Source: an uncultured Muribaculaceae bacterium (GTDB lineage: Bacteria; Bacteroidota; Bacteroidia; Bacteroidales; Muribaculaceae). Taken from it: a stretch of DNA of 32,220 nucleotides. The stretch covers positions 1-32,220 of the forward strand of contig CAJUKF010000022.1 of assembly GCA_910587355.1 (NCBI GenBank), given 5' to 3'. Made by a program: the position numbers and the translations under genes. The notes under the pieces were generated by a model. It did not search any database and had not been told where the DNA came from. It worked only from the letters and a program-made list of their open reading frames with translations. Each line of letters starts with the position of its first letter. Position 1 is the first letter of the stretch. This document shows, one piece after another, positions 1 through 6,348 of this stretch.

Positions 1-2
1 AC

Positions 3-182
3 ACGAAAGCAGGAGATAAACACCTGCGATTAGTGTTTACCTCCTACTCGATTGAAGGTGCTATCATATATACTTATTGCGTCATTGTGAAAGCAAATAA
101 AGAGAAACAACGGAAACGTCCTGCAGGCACCGGCGCTTATCCATTTTATGCTCTTATGCGGAAATGGGGAATAAAAGAGTAA
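3..182 (+). CDS. C-terminal fragment of an unidentified protein (5' end outside window)
   Basis: An open frame runs from the left edge to a TAA at 180-182 and gives 59 residues. The peptide has a hydrophobic strand-like stretch (about residues 9-28, with several Ile, Val and Tyr), then a very basic segment with many Lys and Arg, and ends in a Trp-Gly-Ile-Lys-Glu tail. The other two forward frames stop within the first 35 bases, and the composition looks protein-like, so I read it as the real end of an upstream gene. I do not recognise the family. A queuosine-precursor transporter often lies next to queF/queC in this phylum, but the tail does not look like one. The gene ends 132 nt before queF, which appears to have its own promoter. 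Confidence 0.6.
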   Translation, partial: TKAGDKHLRLVFTSYSIEGAIIYTYCVIVKANKEKQRKRPAGTGAYPFYALMRKWGIKE

Positions 183-227
183 AAAGATATAATAATGAAG
201 AATATTAATATATAATTAAAGATTTTT

Positions 228-258
228 TTTGGAAATTAAAAAACTTTTTGTAAGTTTG
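228..258 (+). promoter_or_regulatory. Bacteroidetes-type promoter of queF-queC
   Basis: A -33 element TTTG (228-231) and a -7 element TAAGTTTG (251-258) are separated by 19 nt. This matches the Bacteroidetes housekeeping sigma consensus (TTTG, about 19-21 nt, TAnnTTTG). Transcription would start near 264, leaving an AT-rich leader of about 50 nt before the queF ATG at 315. I see no preQ1 riboswitch fold in that leader, only a short GACCGGTC palindrome at 300-307. Confidence 0.6.
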
Positions 259-314
259 TCACATCTTTCAAATTTTTAAATATACCGAGTATATTATAGA
301 CCGGTCATTATTAT

Positions 315-788
315 ATGTCGCGCAATATTGAAGAACTGCAAGGATGCACACTGCTTGGTAACCAAGCGGTGAAATATCCCGTTGATTATGCGCCGGAACT
401 GCTCGAGACATTTGAGAACAGACATCAGGACCGAGATTATCTTGTTTCGTTTACCTGCCCTGAATTTACCACACTTTGCCCTAAGACCGGTCAGCCTGAC
501 TTCGGGAAAATACTGATTAATTATATTCCCGATAAGGAAATGGTCGAGAGCAAGAGTCTCAAGCTATACCTGTTCAGTTTTCGCAATCACGGCGATTTTC
601 ATGAAGATTGCGTGAATATCATTCTCAAAGACCTTGTTGCTCTTATGAAGCCACGCTATATTGAGGTCAAAGGCATATTTATGCCACGTGGAGGCATCTC
701 AATCTGGCCGTTCGCAAACTGGGGGGATGCCGGGCACCAGGACTTGGTCTGTCAGCGTCTCATGGCTTCATTTCCTTCTGAATTCTGA
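315..788 (+). CDS. queF: NADPH-dependent 7-cyano-7-deazaguanine reductase (preQ1 synthase) QueF
   Basis: QueF reduces the nitrile of preQ0 to the aminomethyl group of preQ1 with NADPH, the last free-base step of queuosine synthesis, in the cytosol. The 157-residue protein is the short single-domain (type I, T-fold) form. Cys55 in TTLCPKTGQPDF forms the covalent thioimide. Asp62 follows at the expected spacing, and Glu97 sits in the FHED segment. ESKSLKLY at 78-85 is the family signature for NADPH binding. The ATG at 315 follows an AT-rich leader and is the only sensible start. Its stop is 2 nt before queC, so the two are co-transcribed, and QueC makes QueF's substrate. Confidence 0.97.
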   Translation: MSRNIEELQGCTLLGNQAVKYPVDYAPELLETFENRHQDRDYLVSFTCPEFTTLCPKTGQPDFGKILINYIPDKEMVESKSLKLYLFSFRNHGDFHEDCVNIILKDLVALMKPRYIEVKGIFMPRGGISIWPFANWGDAGHQDLVCQRLMASFPSEF

Positions 789-790
789 AT

Positions 791-1459
791 ATGATGGCAT
801 GCGTTAAAAAGAATACCCTTATGGTCTTGTCGGGCGGCATGGATTCTGTGACAATGCTCTATGAATATGAGCCCGAAATAGCCCTTGCCGTGAATTTCAG
901 TTACGGTTCAAATCATAACGAGCGTGAACTTGAGTGTGCCCGTTATCACTGCCGCAGACTCGGCATAGAACTTTTGGAAATCGACCTTTCGTTTATTGGC
1001 AGTTGTTTTCACAGTTCTCTGCTCGAAGGACCGGATGCTATTCCCGAAGGCGACTATGATTTCGACAATATGAAGTCGACAGTAGTTCCATTTCGCAATG
1101 GTATCATGCTTGCTGCTGCCGCGGGGCTTGCTGAGAGCAATGGTCTTGGTTGTGTAATGATAGCCAACCATGCGGGCGATCATGCGCTGTATCCAGACTG
1201 CCGCAAGAGTTTTATCGATGCTATGGCCGGTGCAATCGCTGCCGGTACATATGAAGGGATTAAGCTTAAGGCTCCGTATACGCTATTATCTAAAACTGAT
1301 ATTGCTTGCCGCGGCAAACGCCTCGGTATTGACTATTCTACCACTTATTCGTGCTATCGTGGCCTTGAAAAGCACTGCGGACGATGCGGTACTTGTAAGG
1401 AACGCCGTCAGGCACTCGCAGAAGCAGGAATTGTCGATACCACCGAATACGAAGAATAA
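791..1459 (+). CDS. queC: 7-cyano-7-deazaguanine synthase QueC
   Basis: QueC converts 7-carboxy-7-deazaguanine to preQ0 using ATP and ammonia. The 222-residue length is normal. The PP-loop ATP-binding motif SGGMDS lies at residues 14-19. The zinc site near the C-terminus is Cys188, Cys196, Cys199 and Cys202 (C-x7-C-x2-C-x2-C). Two adjacent ATGs occur at 791 and 794; either could start translation, and the first is only 2 nt after the queF stop, suggesting translational coupling. QueD and QueE, the earlier enzymes, are not in this window. QueA, a later enzyme, lies about 22 kb away on the other strand. Confidence 0.97.
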   Translation: MMACVKKNTLMVLSGGMDSVTMLYEYEPEIALAVNFSYGSNHNERELECARYHCRRLGIELLEIDLSFIGSCFHSSLLEGPDAIPEGDYDFDNMKSTVVPFRNGIMLAAAAGLAESNGLGCVMIANHAGDHALYPDCRKSFIDAMAGAIAAGTYEGIKLKAPYTLLSKTDIACRGKRLGIDYSTTYSCYRGLEKHCGRCGTCKERRQALAEAGIVDTTEYEE

Positions 1460-1504
1460 ACGAGATTACTAATATTAATTCATCAACTTTTTAAAATCAA
1501 GTCC

Positions 1505-1681
1505 ATGGAATCTTTGATTAAATCCATCAGCGAGGCTTACGAGGCTTTCAAAGCCGATGCCGCTCTTCAGGTAGAAAAAAACAACAAGGCTGCCGGCACT
1601 CGTGCCCGCAAGGCTTCTCTTGAGATTGAAAAACTCATGAAAGAATTCCGCAAAGCTTCTCTCGAACAGGCTAAAAAATAA
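1505..1681 (+). CDS. Hc1-like histone H1 family protein (58 aa)
   Basis: A 58-residue highly charged protein starts at ATG 1505 and stops at TAA 1679-1681. It resembles the short Bacteroidetes relatives of chlamydial histone-like protein Hc1: an amphipathic N-terminal helix, a central KNNKAAGTRARKAS segment, and a Lys-rich helical end (KEFRKASLEQAKK). The family is thought to bind DNA and help organise the nucleoid; the role in Bacteroidetes is mostly inferred from similarity. It lies 45 nt after queC on the same strand and is followed directly by a strong terminator. I see no clear TAnnTTTG element in the gap, so it may be co-transcribed with queFC or use a weaker promoter. Confidence 0.88.
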   Translation: MESLIKSISEAYEAFKADAALQVEKNNKAAGTRARKASLEIEKLMKEFRKASLEQAKK

Positions 1682-1701
1682 TAGGCCTTTTCAACAGAAA
1701 A

Positions 1702-1748
1702 AACGATGTCTGCTCTTGTCGAAAGATGAGGGCAGATGTTGTTTTTTA
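1702..1748 (+). terminator. Intrinsic terminator after the Hc1-like gene
   Basis: A 19-bp stem (1702-1720 with 1725-1743) is capped by a GAAA tetraloop (1721-1724) and followed by TTTTAT. Six of the pairs are G-U in the + strand RNA, so the full stem forms only in that direction, consistent with ending the queF-queC-Hc1 transcript. Confidence 0.88.
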
Positions 1749-1860
1749 TTATCACTGTCGATAAAGAGCTTCCGGGATATATGAAAACCTGAACTGATTG
1801 TTTTCGGACGCTTATATCCGGGGTTATGAAATTTCGCTAAAGTGATTCTTGCAGAATGTT

Positions 1861-1895
1861 ATTAAAAAGGGCGCGTCAGAATTCTGATGCGCCCC
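1861..1895 (-). terminator. Intrinsic terminator of the secreted-protein gene
   Basis: A near-perfect palindrome (1869-1881 with 1882-1894, GC-rich base GGGCGC/GCGCCC) is followed, read on the minus strand, by a CTTTTTAAT tract at 1868-1861. It starts 22 nt after the stop codon of the minus-strand gene at 1916. Confidence 0.85.
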
Positions 1896-1915
1896 GATTG
1901 AATCTTGAGATAAGA

Positions 1916-3583
1916 CTAACGTATTATTTTTGTGACCTTGTTCCCTCTTCGTTCGATATATACGCCTTGTGAGGGCTTTTCAATTTCTATACCCTGAAGA
2001 TTATAGTATTTGAGTGATTCATTACCGGCGTTTACTTCGATGCCAATTACTCCTGAATTGGTTTTAAGTACAACAGTTTCAATTATCTCTACCTCATTTT
2101 CAAACGGTACGGTAAAACGATATGGCTCGTAACCATCAAGCAGAATCTCAACTTCACGTGTAGTTCCGTCAAGGCCGCCAAGGAAAAAATCTGCGTAACC
2201 TTTGGCATCCGTTACGGCCGAGGCTCCGGCAGCGCCTGCGACTTTAAACTCAGCGCCTGCGAGAAGTGCGTTATCGCTGTTTTTGACAGTGAACATCAGA
2301 TTGCGCAGGAAATAATTTTCGGGAATGGAAATTGAGAATACTCCCTCCTGATTGGCTGTGAAATTGCGTTCGCCAATGGTGCATGCAACGCCATCCTGAC
2401 GGAACTTAAATTGATGGTCATTGAGCATATTGCCACGGAATATATGCGAAATCGTCATTTCATTGCCTTCAATAGAGACACCCATCGGTGTTTCAGGTAT
2501 AGCTACCATCATGGGATGATAGGTGGCATCAAGGTCGAAATAGTGATTATGTCCTGTATGGAATACCAGACCGTCGAGTATGTCAGGCTCGGGATAATTA
2601 TCCCAAGGATTCAACACACGGTAATAGTTGGGCGTGTTTTTGCTTTCAAGGAGTTCAACTTTCCAGGGGTCGAGAATATCGAAGACATTGAAAATGGGTA
2701 AGAAAGTGTCATCCTGGAAGTCAACCATTCCCAGAGAGGTCCATTCGTCCGGATTATAATCCGAGCTGAAGAAATAATGAGTAGTACCGGCTGCCCAGTC
2801 GCCGTTCTCATCGGTGGAGATTATGACTGCAGTCTGCCAGCCCTTATGAGGGAGATTGAGTTCGTAAGGACCTTCTTCAACATCCTTACCGCTTTCAACA
2901 GTTCTGCTGTAAAGGTCAAAATCAGCACTGTTGGGGTCGTGTTTTCCTTCGAAAACAGCTATTTTAAGGCCTTTCGCGTCCTTGCCTTTAGATATGTCGA
3001 AGGTTACTTTGTTGTCTGTACCGCACAATCCGCTAACATTCGAAAGAGCTACAGAACCGTCAGGCGCATCGGGAAGTTTTATTTCATAAGGCACAGTGTT
3101 GTAGTAGCCTTTAGTGTTGAGATTGACTTCCTCCAGGCCAAAGTGAATGGCTCCGACAGGAAAACGGATGATTCCGTTCTTAAATGTGCCGGAAGTTCGC
3201 TGCTCGAATTCGTAATATCCGTAGCTGGTATCTTTTACATTGAGGGCGAATTCGATTACCTGCACATTCTCAGTCTCGCGGGCATCAATTACCATATACG
3301 AACCTTTCTCTGGGTTTATCAGAGCGAAGCTGCCGTCAAGCACCGACGGACAGGTCGTATAAATATCATAGATTTTATACACACCGGGGTTCTCTTCCGA
3401 TTCAGCGATTCTAACCTCCCATGTATCACCTTTCATTCCAAAAGGTTGCCACAGGAACGGGTCGTAGACCTCAGATAAACCCCTGAGGGCCCAAGTGTGC
3501 TCGTCGTTGGGAGTTGCTGTTGCTTGCCGAAGTCCTGCGGCAAACAGAACAAGCAACAGACATAAGCGTAGATGTTTAATCAT
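1916..3583 (-). CDS. Secreted protein with a duplicated domain, a carboxypeptidase-regulatory-like domain and a sorting-tail-like C-terminus
   Basis: This 555-residue protein starts with a typical signal peptide (basic start, hydrophobic core to about residue 18, likely cleavage near 23-24). Two related segments can be seen, about 30-100 and 280-350. Each has a Trp-x-x-(L)-G opening, an Asp-Pro-Phe or Thr-Phe-Leu-Pro stretch, a (D)-x-W-(K/E)-V-x core and a V-Y-(K/R) element, then an Ile/Val-Leu-Asp-Gly turn. Residues 440-515 resemble a carboxypeptidase regulatory/PEGA-like beta-sandwich, with TDAKGYADF and a later DGYEPYRF. The last 30 residues (KYYNLQGIEIE...GVYIERRGNKVTKI) look like the short terminal tails of Prevotella/Muribaculaceae secreted proteins, related to type IX sorting tails. 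Function is unknown; I infer an outer-surface or periplasmic protein. It appears monocistronic, with its own terminator. Confidence 0.85.
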   Translation of the reverse strand: MIKHLRLCLLLVLFAAGLRQATATPNDEHTWALRGLSEVYDPFLWQPFGMKGDTWEVRIAESEENPGVYKIYDIYTTCPSVLDGSFALINPEKGSYMVIDARETENVQVIEFALNVKDTSYGYYEFEQRTSGTFKNGIIRFPVGAIHFGLEEVNLNTKGYYNTVPYEIKLPDAPDGSVALSNVSGLCGTDNKVTFDISKGKDAKGLKIAVFEGKHDPNSADFDLYSRTVESGKDVEEGPYELNLPHKGWQTAVIISTDENGDWAAGTTHYFFSSDYNPDEWTSLGMVDFQDDTFLPIFNVFDILDPWKVELLESKNTPNYYRVLNPWDNYPEPDILDGLVFHTGHNHYFDLDATYHPMMVAIPETPMGVSIEGNEMTISHIFRGNMLNDHQFKFRQDGVACTIGERNFTANQEGVFSISIPENYFLRNLMFTVKNSDNALLAGAEFKVAGAAGASAVTDAKGYADFFLGGLDGTTREVEILLDGYEPYRFTVPFENEVEIIETVVLKTNSGVIGIEVNAGNESLKYYNLQGIEIEKPSQGVYIERRGNKVTKIIR

Positions 3584-3890
3584 AATGTAAATAAAAGATA
3601 TTAATAAATGTCGAACCTATTGATTGATTTTTTAATGGATAAATAAATTACAGCGTTAATTTGCTGCCGAATACTTGCAGTTAGATGCCGCGAATGTAAT
3701 CATTCAGATTTACGCCTCCAAATAATTTCCCCATTTTTTGCCATTCCGGTTGTATTTATTAAGATGGATTAAAGTTATGCGCAAGATGTAAGTACTATGA
3801 TTATGGGGCACACGGTTCCAGTCAATGGATAAGTGCTGAGAGGGAAGGTATTATTTCAGAGGTTAAATTTATGTTAAAAAACAGATTTTC
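3584..3890. other. Intergenic region, nothing recognised
   Basis: About 300 AT-rich bases lie between the start of the secreted-protein gene (-) and the SRP RNA promoter (+). I see no coding frame with protein-like composition and no tRNA. Upstream of the minus-strand gene there is only a 7-of-8 match to TAnnTTTG on the minus strand (3619-3612), without a convincing -33 element. Confidence 0.5.
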
Positions 3891-3892
3891 CC

Positions 3893-3922
3893 TTGCTGTG
3901 AATCGAAAAGGTTGTACCTTTG
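3893..3922 (+). promoter_or_regulatory. Promoter of the SRP RNA gene
   Basis: TTG (3893-3895) and TACCTTTG (3915-3922) are separated by 19 nt, a close match to the Bacteroidetes -33/-7 consensus. The predicted start is 5-6 nt after the -7 box, exactly where the GGGTAAG strand of the SRP RNA terminal stem begins (3928). Confidence 0.75.
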
Positions 3923-3927
3923 CAGCC

Positions 3928-4024
3928 GGGTAAGTCCTACACGGCCTGCTCCCTGAGAATCCCCCAGGTCTTGACCGAAGCAAGGGTATCAGGTTGTAGC
4001 GAGCGCGATGTAGTAAGCTTACCC
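3928..4024 (+). ncRNA. ffs: Bacterial small signal recognition particle RNA (4.5S type)
   Basis: This RNA of about 97 nt pairs with Ffh to target membrane and exported proteins co-translationally. The ends close a GGGTAAG/CTTACCC stem (3928-3934 with 4018-4024). Inside, CTACA pairs with TGTAG and CCTG with CAGG, making one long hairpin. The apical part carries the conserved GGTC-TTGACC-GAAGCAAGGG segment, equivalent to the GGTCCGGAAGGAAGCAGCC loop of E. coli 4.5S, and the 3' side has the conserved GATGTAG. A consensus promoter lies just upstream and a T6 tract (4025-4030) just downstream. Exact ends are inferred from the closing stem. Confidence 0.88.
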
Positions 4025-4031
4025 TTTTTTC
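4018..4031 (+). terminator. U-tract terminating the SRP RNA
   Basis: The 3' arm of the SRP RNA closing stem (4018-4024) runs straight into TTTTTT (4025-4030), so the RNA's own terminal helix acts as the terminator. The convergent murU gene ends only 21 nt further on. Confidence 0.7.
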
Positions 4032-4051
4032 GTGTCCCTATATGATGTTTT

Positions 4052-4810
4052 TTACCTGAAACATGCCTGTGCGGCAGCCAGTTTTTCGGGCGAGCCTATG
4101 TCGTGCCAGTTATAACTATGGGCAGGCACAAACGCTCTTATATCATTTTTGTCACAGTTATCGATATACCAGTCTGTGATGCTGAAAGGAGCCAGCGTCT
4201 TTGGTGCAGACTCGCTGATTGTATCGATAGAGCTCCTGGACAGCACATGTACACCTCCAAAAGCTGCGCGTGTCAGTTTGGCTGTATCCCCGATATTATG
4301 TGGTTTTACAATACCTTTGGCAGTGTTCTCCCAGCCACGCAGACAACCGTTCGCACTGAAGAGAAAATGCCGGGTGCTTTCACGGTGCGGATTGACAAGA
4401 ATAGTCGCATCAGCTCCCGATGTTTCGAAAGCCGATATCATTTCGCCAATAGGAAAGTCGGTATATATATCGGCATTATGTACCACTATCGGCTCGTTGG
4501 TTTCTGCCGTTGCAAAAAACTCGCTTTCGCGTGCTATTTTGGCGAGAGCTCCTCCGGTATCTAGGAGCAGTGCGCTTTCGTCGCTTATCTCTATTAGGTC
4601 GGAATACGGAAGAGAGTCAAGACAATCGATGATTTGTTTTGGAAAATGATGTACGTTTACGATTATTCTCCGCGCACCCGCGTCAATCAGCTTTTCGGTC
4701 ACACGGACAAGTGCCGCCTTGCCGCCTAAAGGCGCGAGAGCCTTGGGGTGGAAATCAGTGAAAGGTTTCAGGCGTGAACCTATGCCTGCTGCGAAAATAA
4801 TTGCTATCAT
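4052..4810 (-). CDS. murU: Sugar-1-phosphate nucleotidyltransferase, probable MurNAc-1-P uridylyltransferase MurU
   Basis: This 252-residue nucleotidyltransferase of the GT-A-like Rossmann family has the N-terminal motif FAAGIGSRLKPFT (residues 6-18), with PKAL and LGGK following. The NADIY segment (an Asp that would bind metal) and a GGVHVL segment are also typical of the family. In Pseudomonas putida, MurU makes UDP-MurNAc from MurNAc-1-phosphate supplied by the kinase AmgK. The gene immediately upstream here encodes an AmgK-type kinase, which is why I prefer MurU over a generic mannose/glucose-1-phosphate transferase. The gap to that gene is 59 nt and holds a hairpin. Substrate is inferred from context. 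Last gene of the clpP-led minus-strand cluster. Confidence 0.82.
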   Translation of the reverse strand: MIAIIFAAGIGSRLKPFTDFHPKALAPLGGKAALVRVTEKLIDAGARRIIVNVHHFPKQIIDCLDSLPYSDLIEISDESALLLDTGGALAKIARESEFFATAETNEPIVVHNADIYTDFPIGEMISAFETSGADATILVNPHRESTRHFLFSANGCLRGWENTAKGIVKPHNIGDTAKLTRAAFGGVHVLSRSSIDTISESAPKTLAPFSITDWYIDNCDKNDIRAFVPAHSYNWHDIGSPEKLAAAQACFR

Positions 4811-4818
4811 AAGGATAT

Positions 4819-4857
4819 AAAATACCCGCCGTGGTTTCTGACATGGCTCACGGCGGG
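4819..4857 (-). terminator. Hairpin between amgK/rapZC and murU (attenuator or terminator)
   Basis: A 9-bp GC-rich stem CCCGCCGTG/CACGGCGGG (4825-4833 with 4849-4857) with a 15-nt loop is followed on the minus strand by TATTTTAT. The U-tract is interrupted, so it could be a partial terminator lowering murU expression relative to the upstream kinase. Confidence 0.5.
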
Positions 4858-4869
4858 CTGGTAGTGGGA

Positions 4870-6312
4870 TTATTCTTTGATATTGAATGTCTGCTGCATA
4901 TCCTGTTCGCGATGCACAAGCTCAACTTTGATGTTGAATTTCCGCGCAATATGTTCGGCAGTATGCTGCGCGCAGTAAACCGACCGGTGCTGACCGCCGG
5001 TACACCCGTAGGCAATCATTAGATTGGTGAAACCGCGGTCGATATACCTCTGTACGGACGCATCGACAAGTGCGTGGCAGTGGTCGAGAAATGTGAGGAC
5101 TTCTCCGTCATCTTCAAGGAACTTGATTACATTGGCATCAAGGCCGGTAAAAGGTTTATAGCGGTCGTATTTGCCGGGGTTGTTGATTGCCCTGCAATCG
5201 AAGACATAGCCTCCGCCATTACCTGTCGGGTCGTTGGGAATACCTTTTTTATAGGCGAAGCTGAGTACGCGCACGGTGAGACGCTTGCCGTCGAGACCGT
5301 CGGTGAACTGCTTCATATTTACAAGACGTGTGAGCAGTTCGTTGAGGTACGGATATTCTGTATAAGGCGTCTGCAGGAGACTTCGGAGATTTGCTATCGC
5401 GAACGGCACACTCTGCATGAAATGAGGTTTCTTTTCAAAATATCCGCGGAAGCCGTATGCTCCGAGCACCTGCATTGTGCGGAACAGCACAAAATGGCGC
5501 AGATGTTCCAGAAATTCCTCACGCCCTATGGGCAGATACTTGTTGAGAGATTCGAGATATACGTCCAGCAGCTCCTGCCGCAGTTTGTCGGGCAGATTTG
5601 CTTTTGCCTGCCAGAGGAATGAAGCGACATCGTAATAGAATGGGCCCCGGCGTCCGCCCTGGAAGTCAATGAACCAGGGGGTGTTGTCGCGAATCATCAC
5701 GTTGCGGCTCTGGAAGTCGCGGTACATGAAAGTATTGCCTGTCATGCTTTCCATGAGCACTTTGGTGAGCCTCTGAAAATCGTCCTCGAGTCTGTCTTCG
5801 CTGAATTCGAGACCGGTAGCTTTCAGAAAACAGTATTTGAAGTAATTCAGGTCCCACATAATCGAGCGTACGTCAAAACCGACAGCCGGGTAGCAGACAG
5901 AGAAATCAAATCCGTCGGCTCCGGCAAACTGTATGTCGGGCAGGCGGCTGATTGTCTGCGTCAGCAGGTCCTTTTCATGCGCAGAGAAGGAGCGGGTGAG
6001 ACGTCCTTTCTCAATTTCGCTGAAGAGAAGCGAATCGCCAAGGTCTGTCTGCAGATATGCCATGCTGTCGTTGCTCACAGCAAGAACTTCCGGCACCGGA
6101 ATGCCTTTTGAAGCGAAATGACGCGCCATATATATGAATGCGTCGTTCTCTTCTTTTGAGGTACCGAGGACACCTATCACATTGTCAGAGCCGTCTGTTT
6201 CGTTAAGGCGGAAATAGCGGCGGTTGGAGCCCGATGAAGGCAATTCTGTGACTTTAGAGGGCGTGTGACCTTTGAGGTCGGTATACAGTTTGGTGAGAAT
6301 GGTTATATCCAT
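4870..6312 (-). CDS. amgK: N-acetylmuramate/N-acetylglucosamine kinase-like (AmgK) fused to a RapZ C-terminal domain
   Basis: The 480-residue protein has two parts. Residues about 1-335 form an aminoglycoside-phosphotransferase/choline-kinase fold: catalytic loop MYRDFQSRNVMI with Asp199 and Asn204, then the metal-binding FIDFQGG (Asp216) and a DVASFLW segment, as in AmgK, which phosphorylates the anomeric position of MurNAc or GlcNAc. Residues about 345-470 match the C-terminal domain of RapZ, including GCTGGQHRSVY at 436-446 and a late VELVHRE. The RapZ N-terminal P-loop domain is absent. In E. coli the RapZ C-terminal domain binds glucosamine-6-phosphate and small RNAs. MurU lies directly downstream, so the pair would channel recycled MurNAc to UDP-MurNAc. 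The role of the RapZ part is unknown; amino-sugar sensing is my inference. Confidence 0.85.
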   Translation of the reverse strand: MDITILTKLYTDLKGHTPSKVTELPSSGSNRRYFRLNETDGSDNVIGVLGTSKEENDAFIYMARHFASKGIPVPEVLAVSNDSMAYLQTDLGDSLLFSEIEKGRLTRSFSAHEKDLLTQTISRLPDIQFAGADGFDFSVCYPAVGFDVRSIMWDLNYFKYCFLKATGLEFSEDRLEDDFQRLTKVLMESMTGNTFMYRDFQSRNVMIRDNTPWFIDFQGGRRGPFYYDVASFLWQAKANLPDKLRQELLDVYLESLNKYLPIGREEFLEHLRHFVLFRTMQVLGAYGFRGYFEKKPHFMQSVPFAIANLRSLLQTPYTEYPYLNELLTRLVNMKQFTDGLDGKRLTVRVLSFAYKKGIPNDPTGNGGGYVFDCRAINNPGKYDRYKPFTGLDANVIKFLEDDGEVLTFLDHCHALVDASVQRYIDRGFTNLMIAYGCTGGQHRSVYCAQHTAEHIARKFNIKVELVHREQDMQQTFNIKE

Positions 6313-6348
6313 TAATGTATCTGTCTGTTATGTTGTGTGGGACGGATA

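Noticed and set aside
264..314. preQ1 riboswitch upstream of queF
   Set aside because: The leader is short and AT-rich; I could not find the C-rich loop plus A-rich tail needed for the preQ1 pseudoknot.
2777..3478. 233-codon open frame antisense to the secreted-protein gene
   Set aside because: The opposite strand has a signal peptide, duplicated domain, sorting-like tail and terminator; this frame has none.
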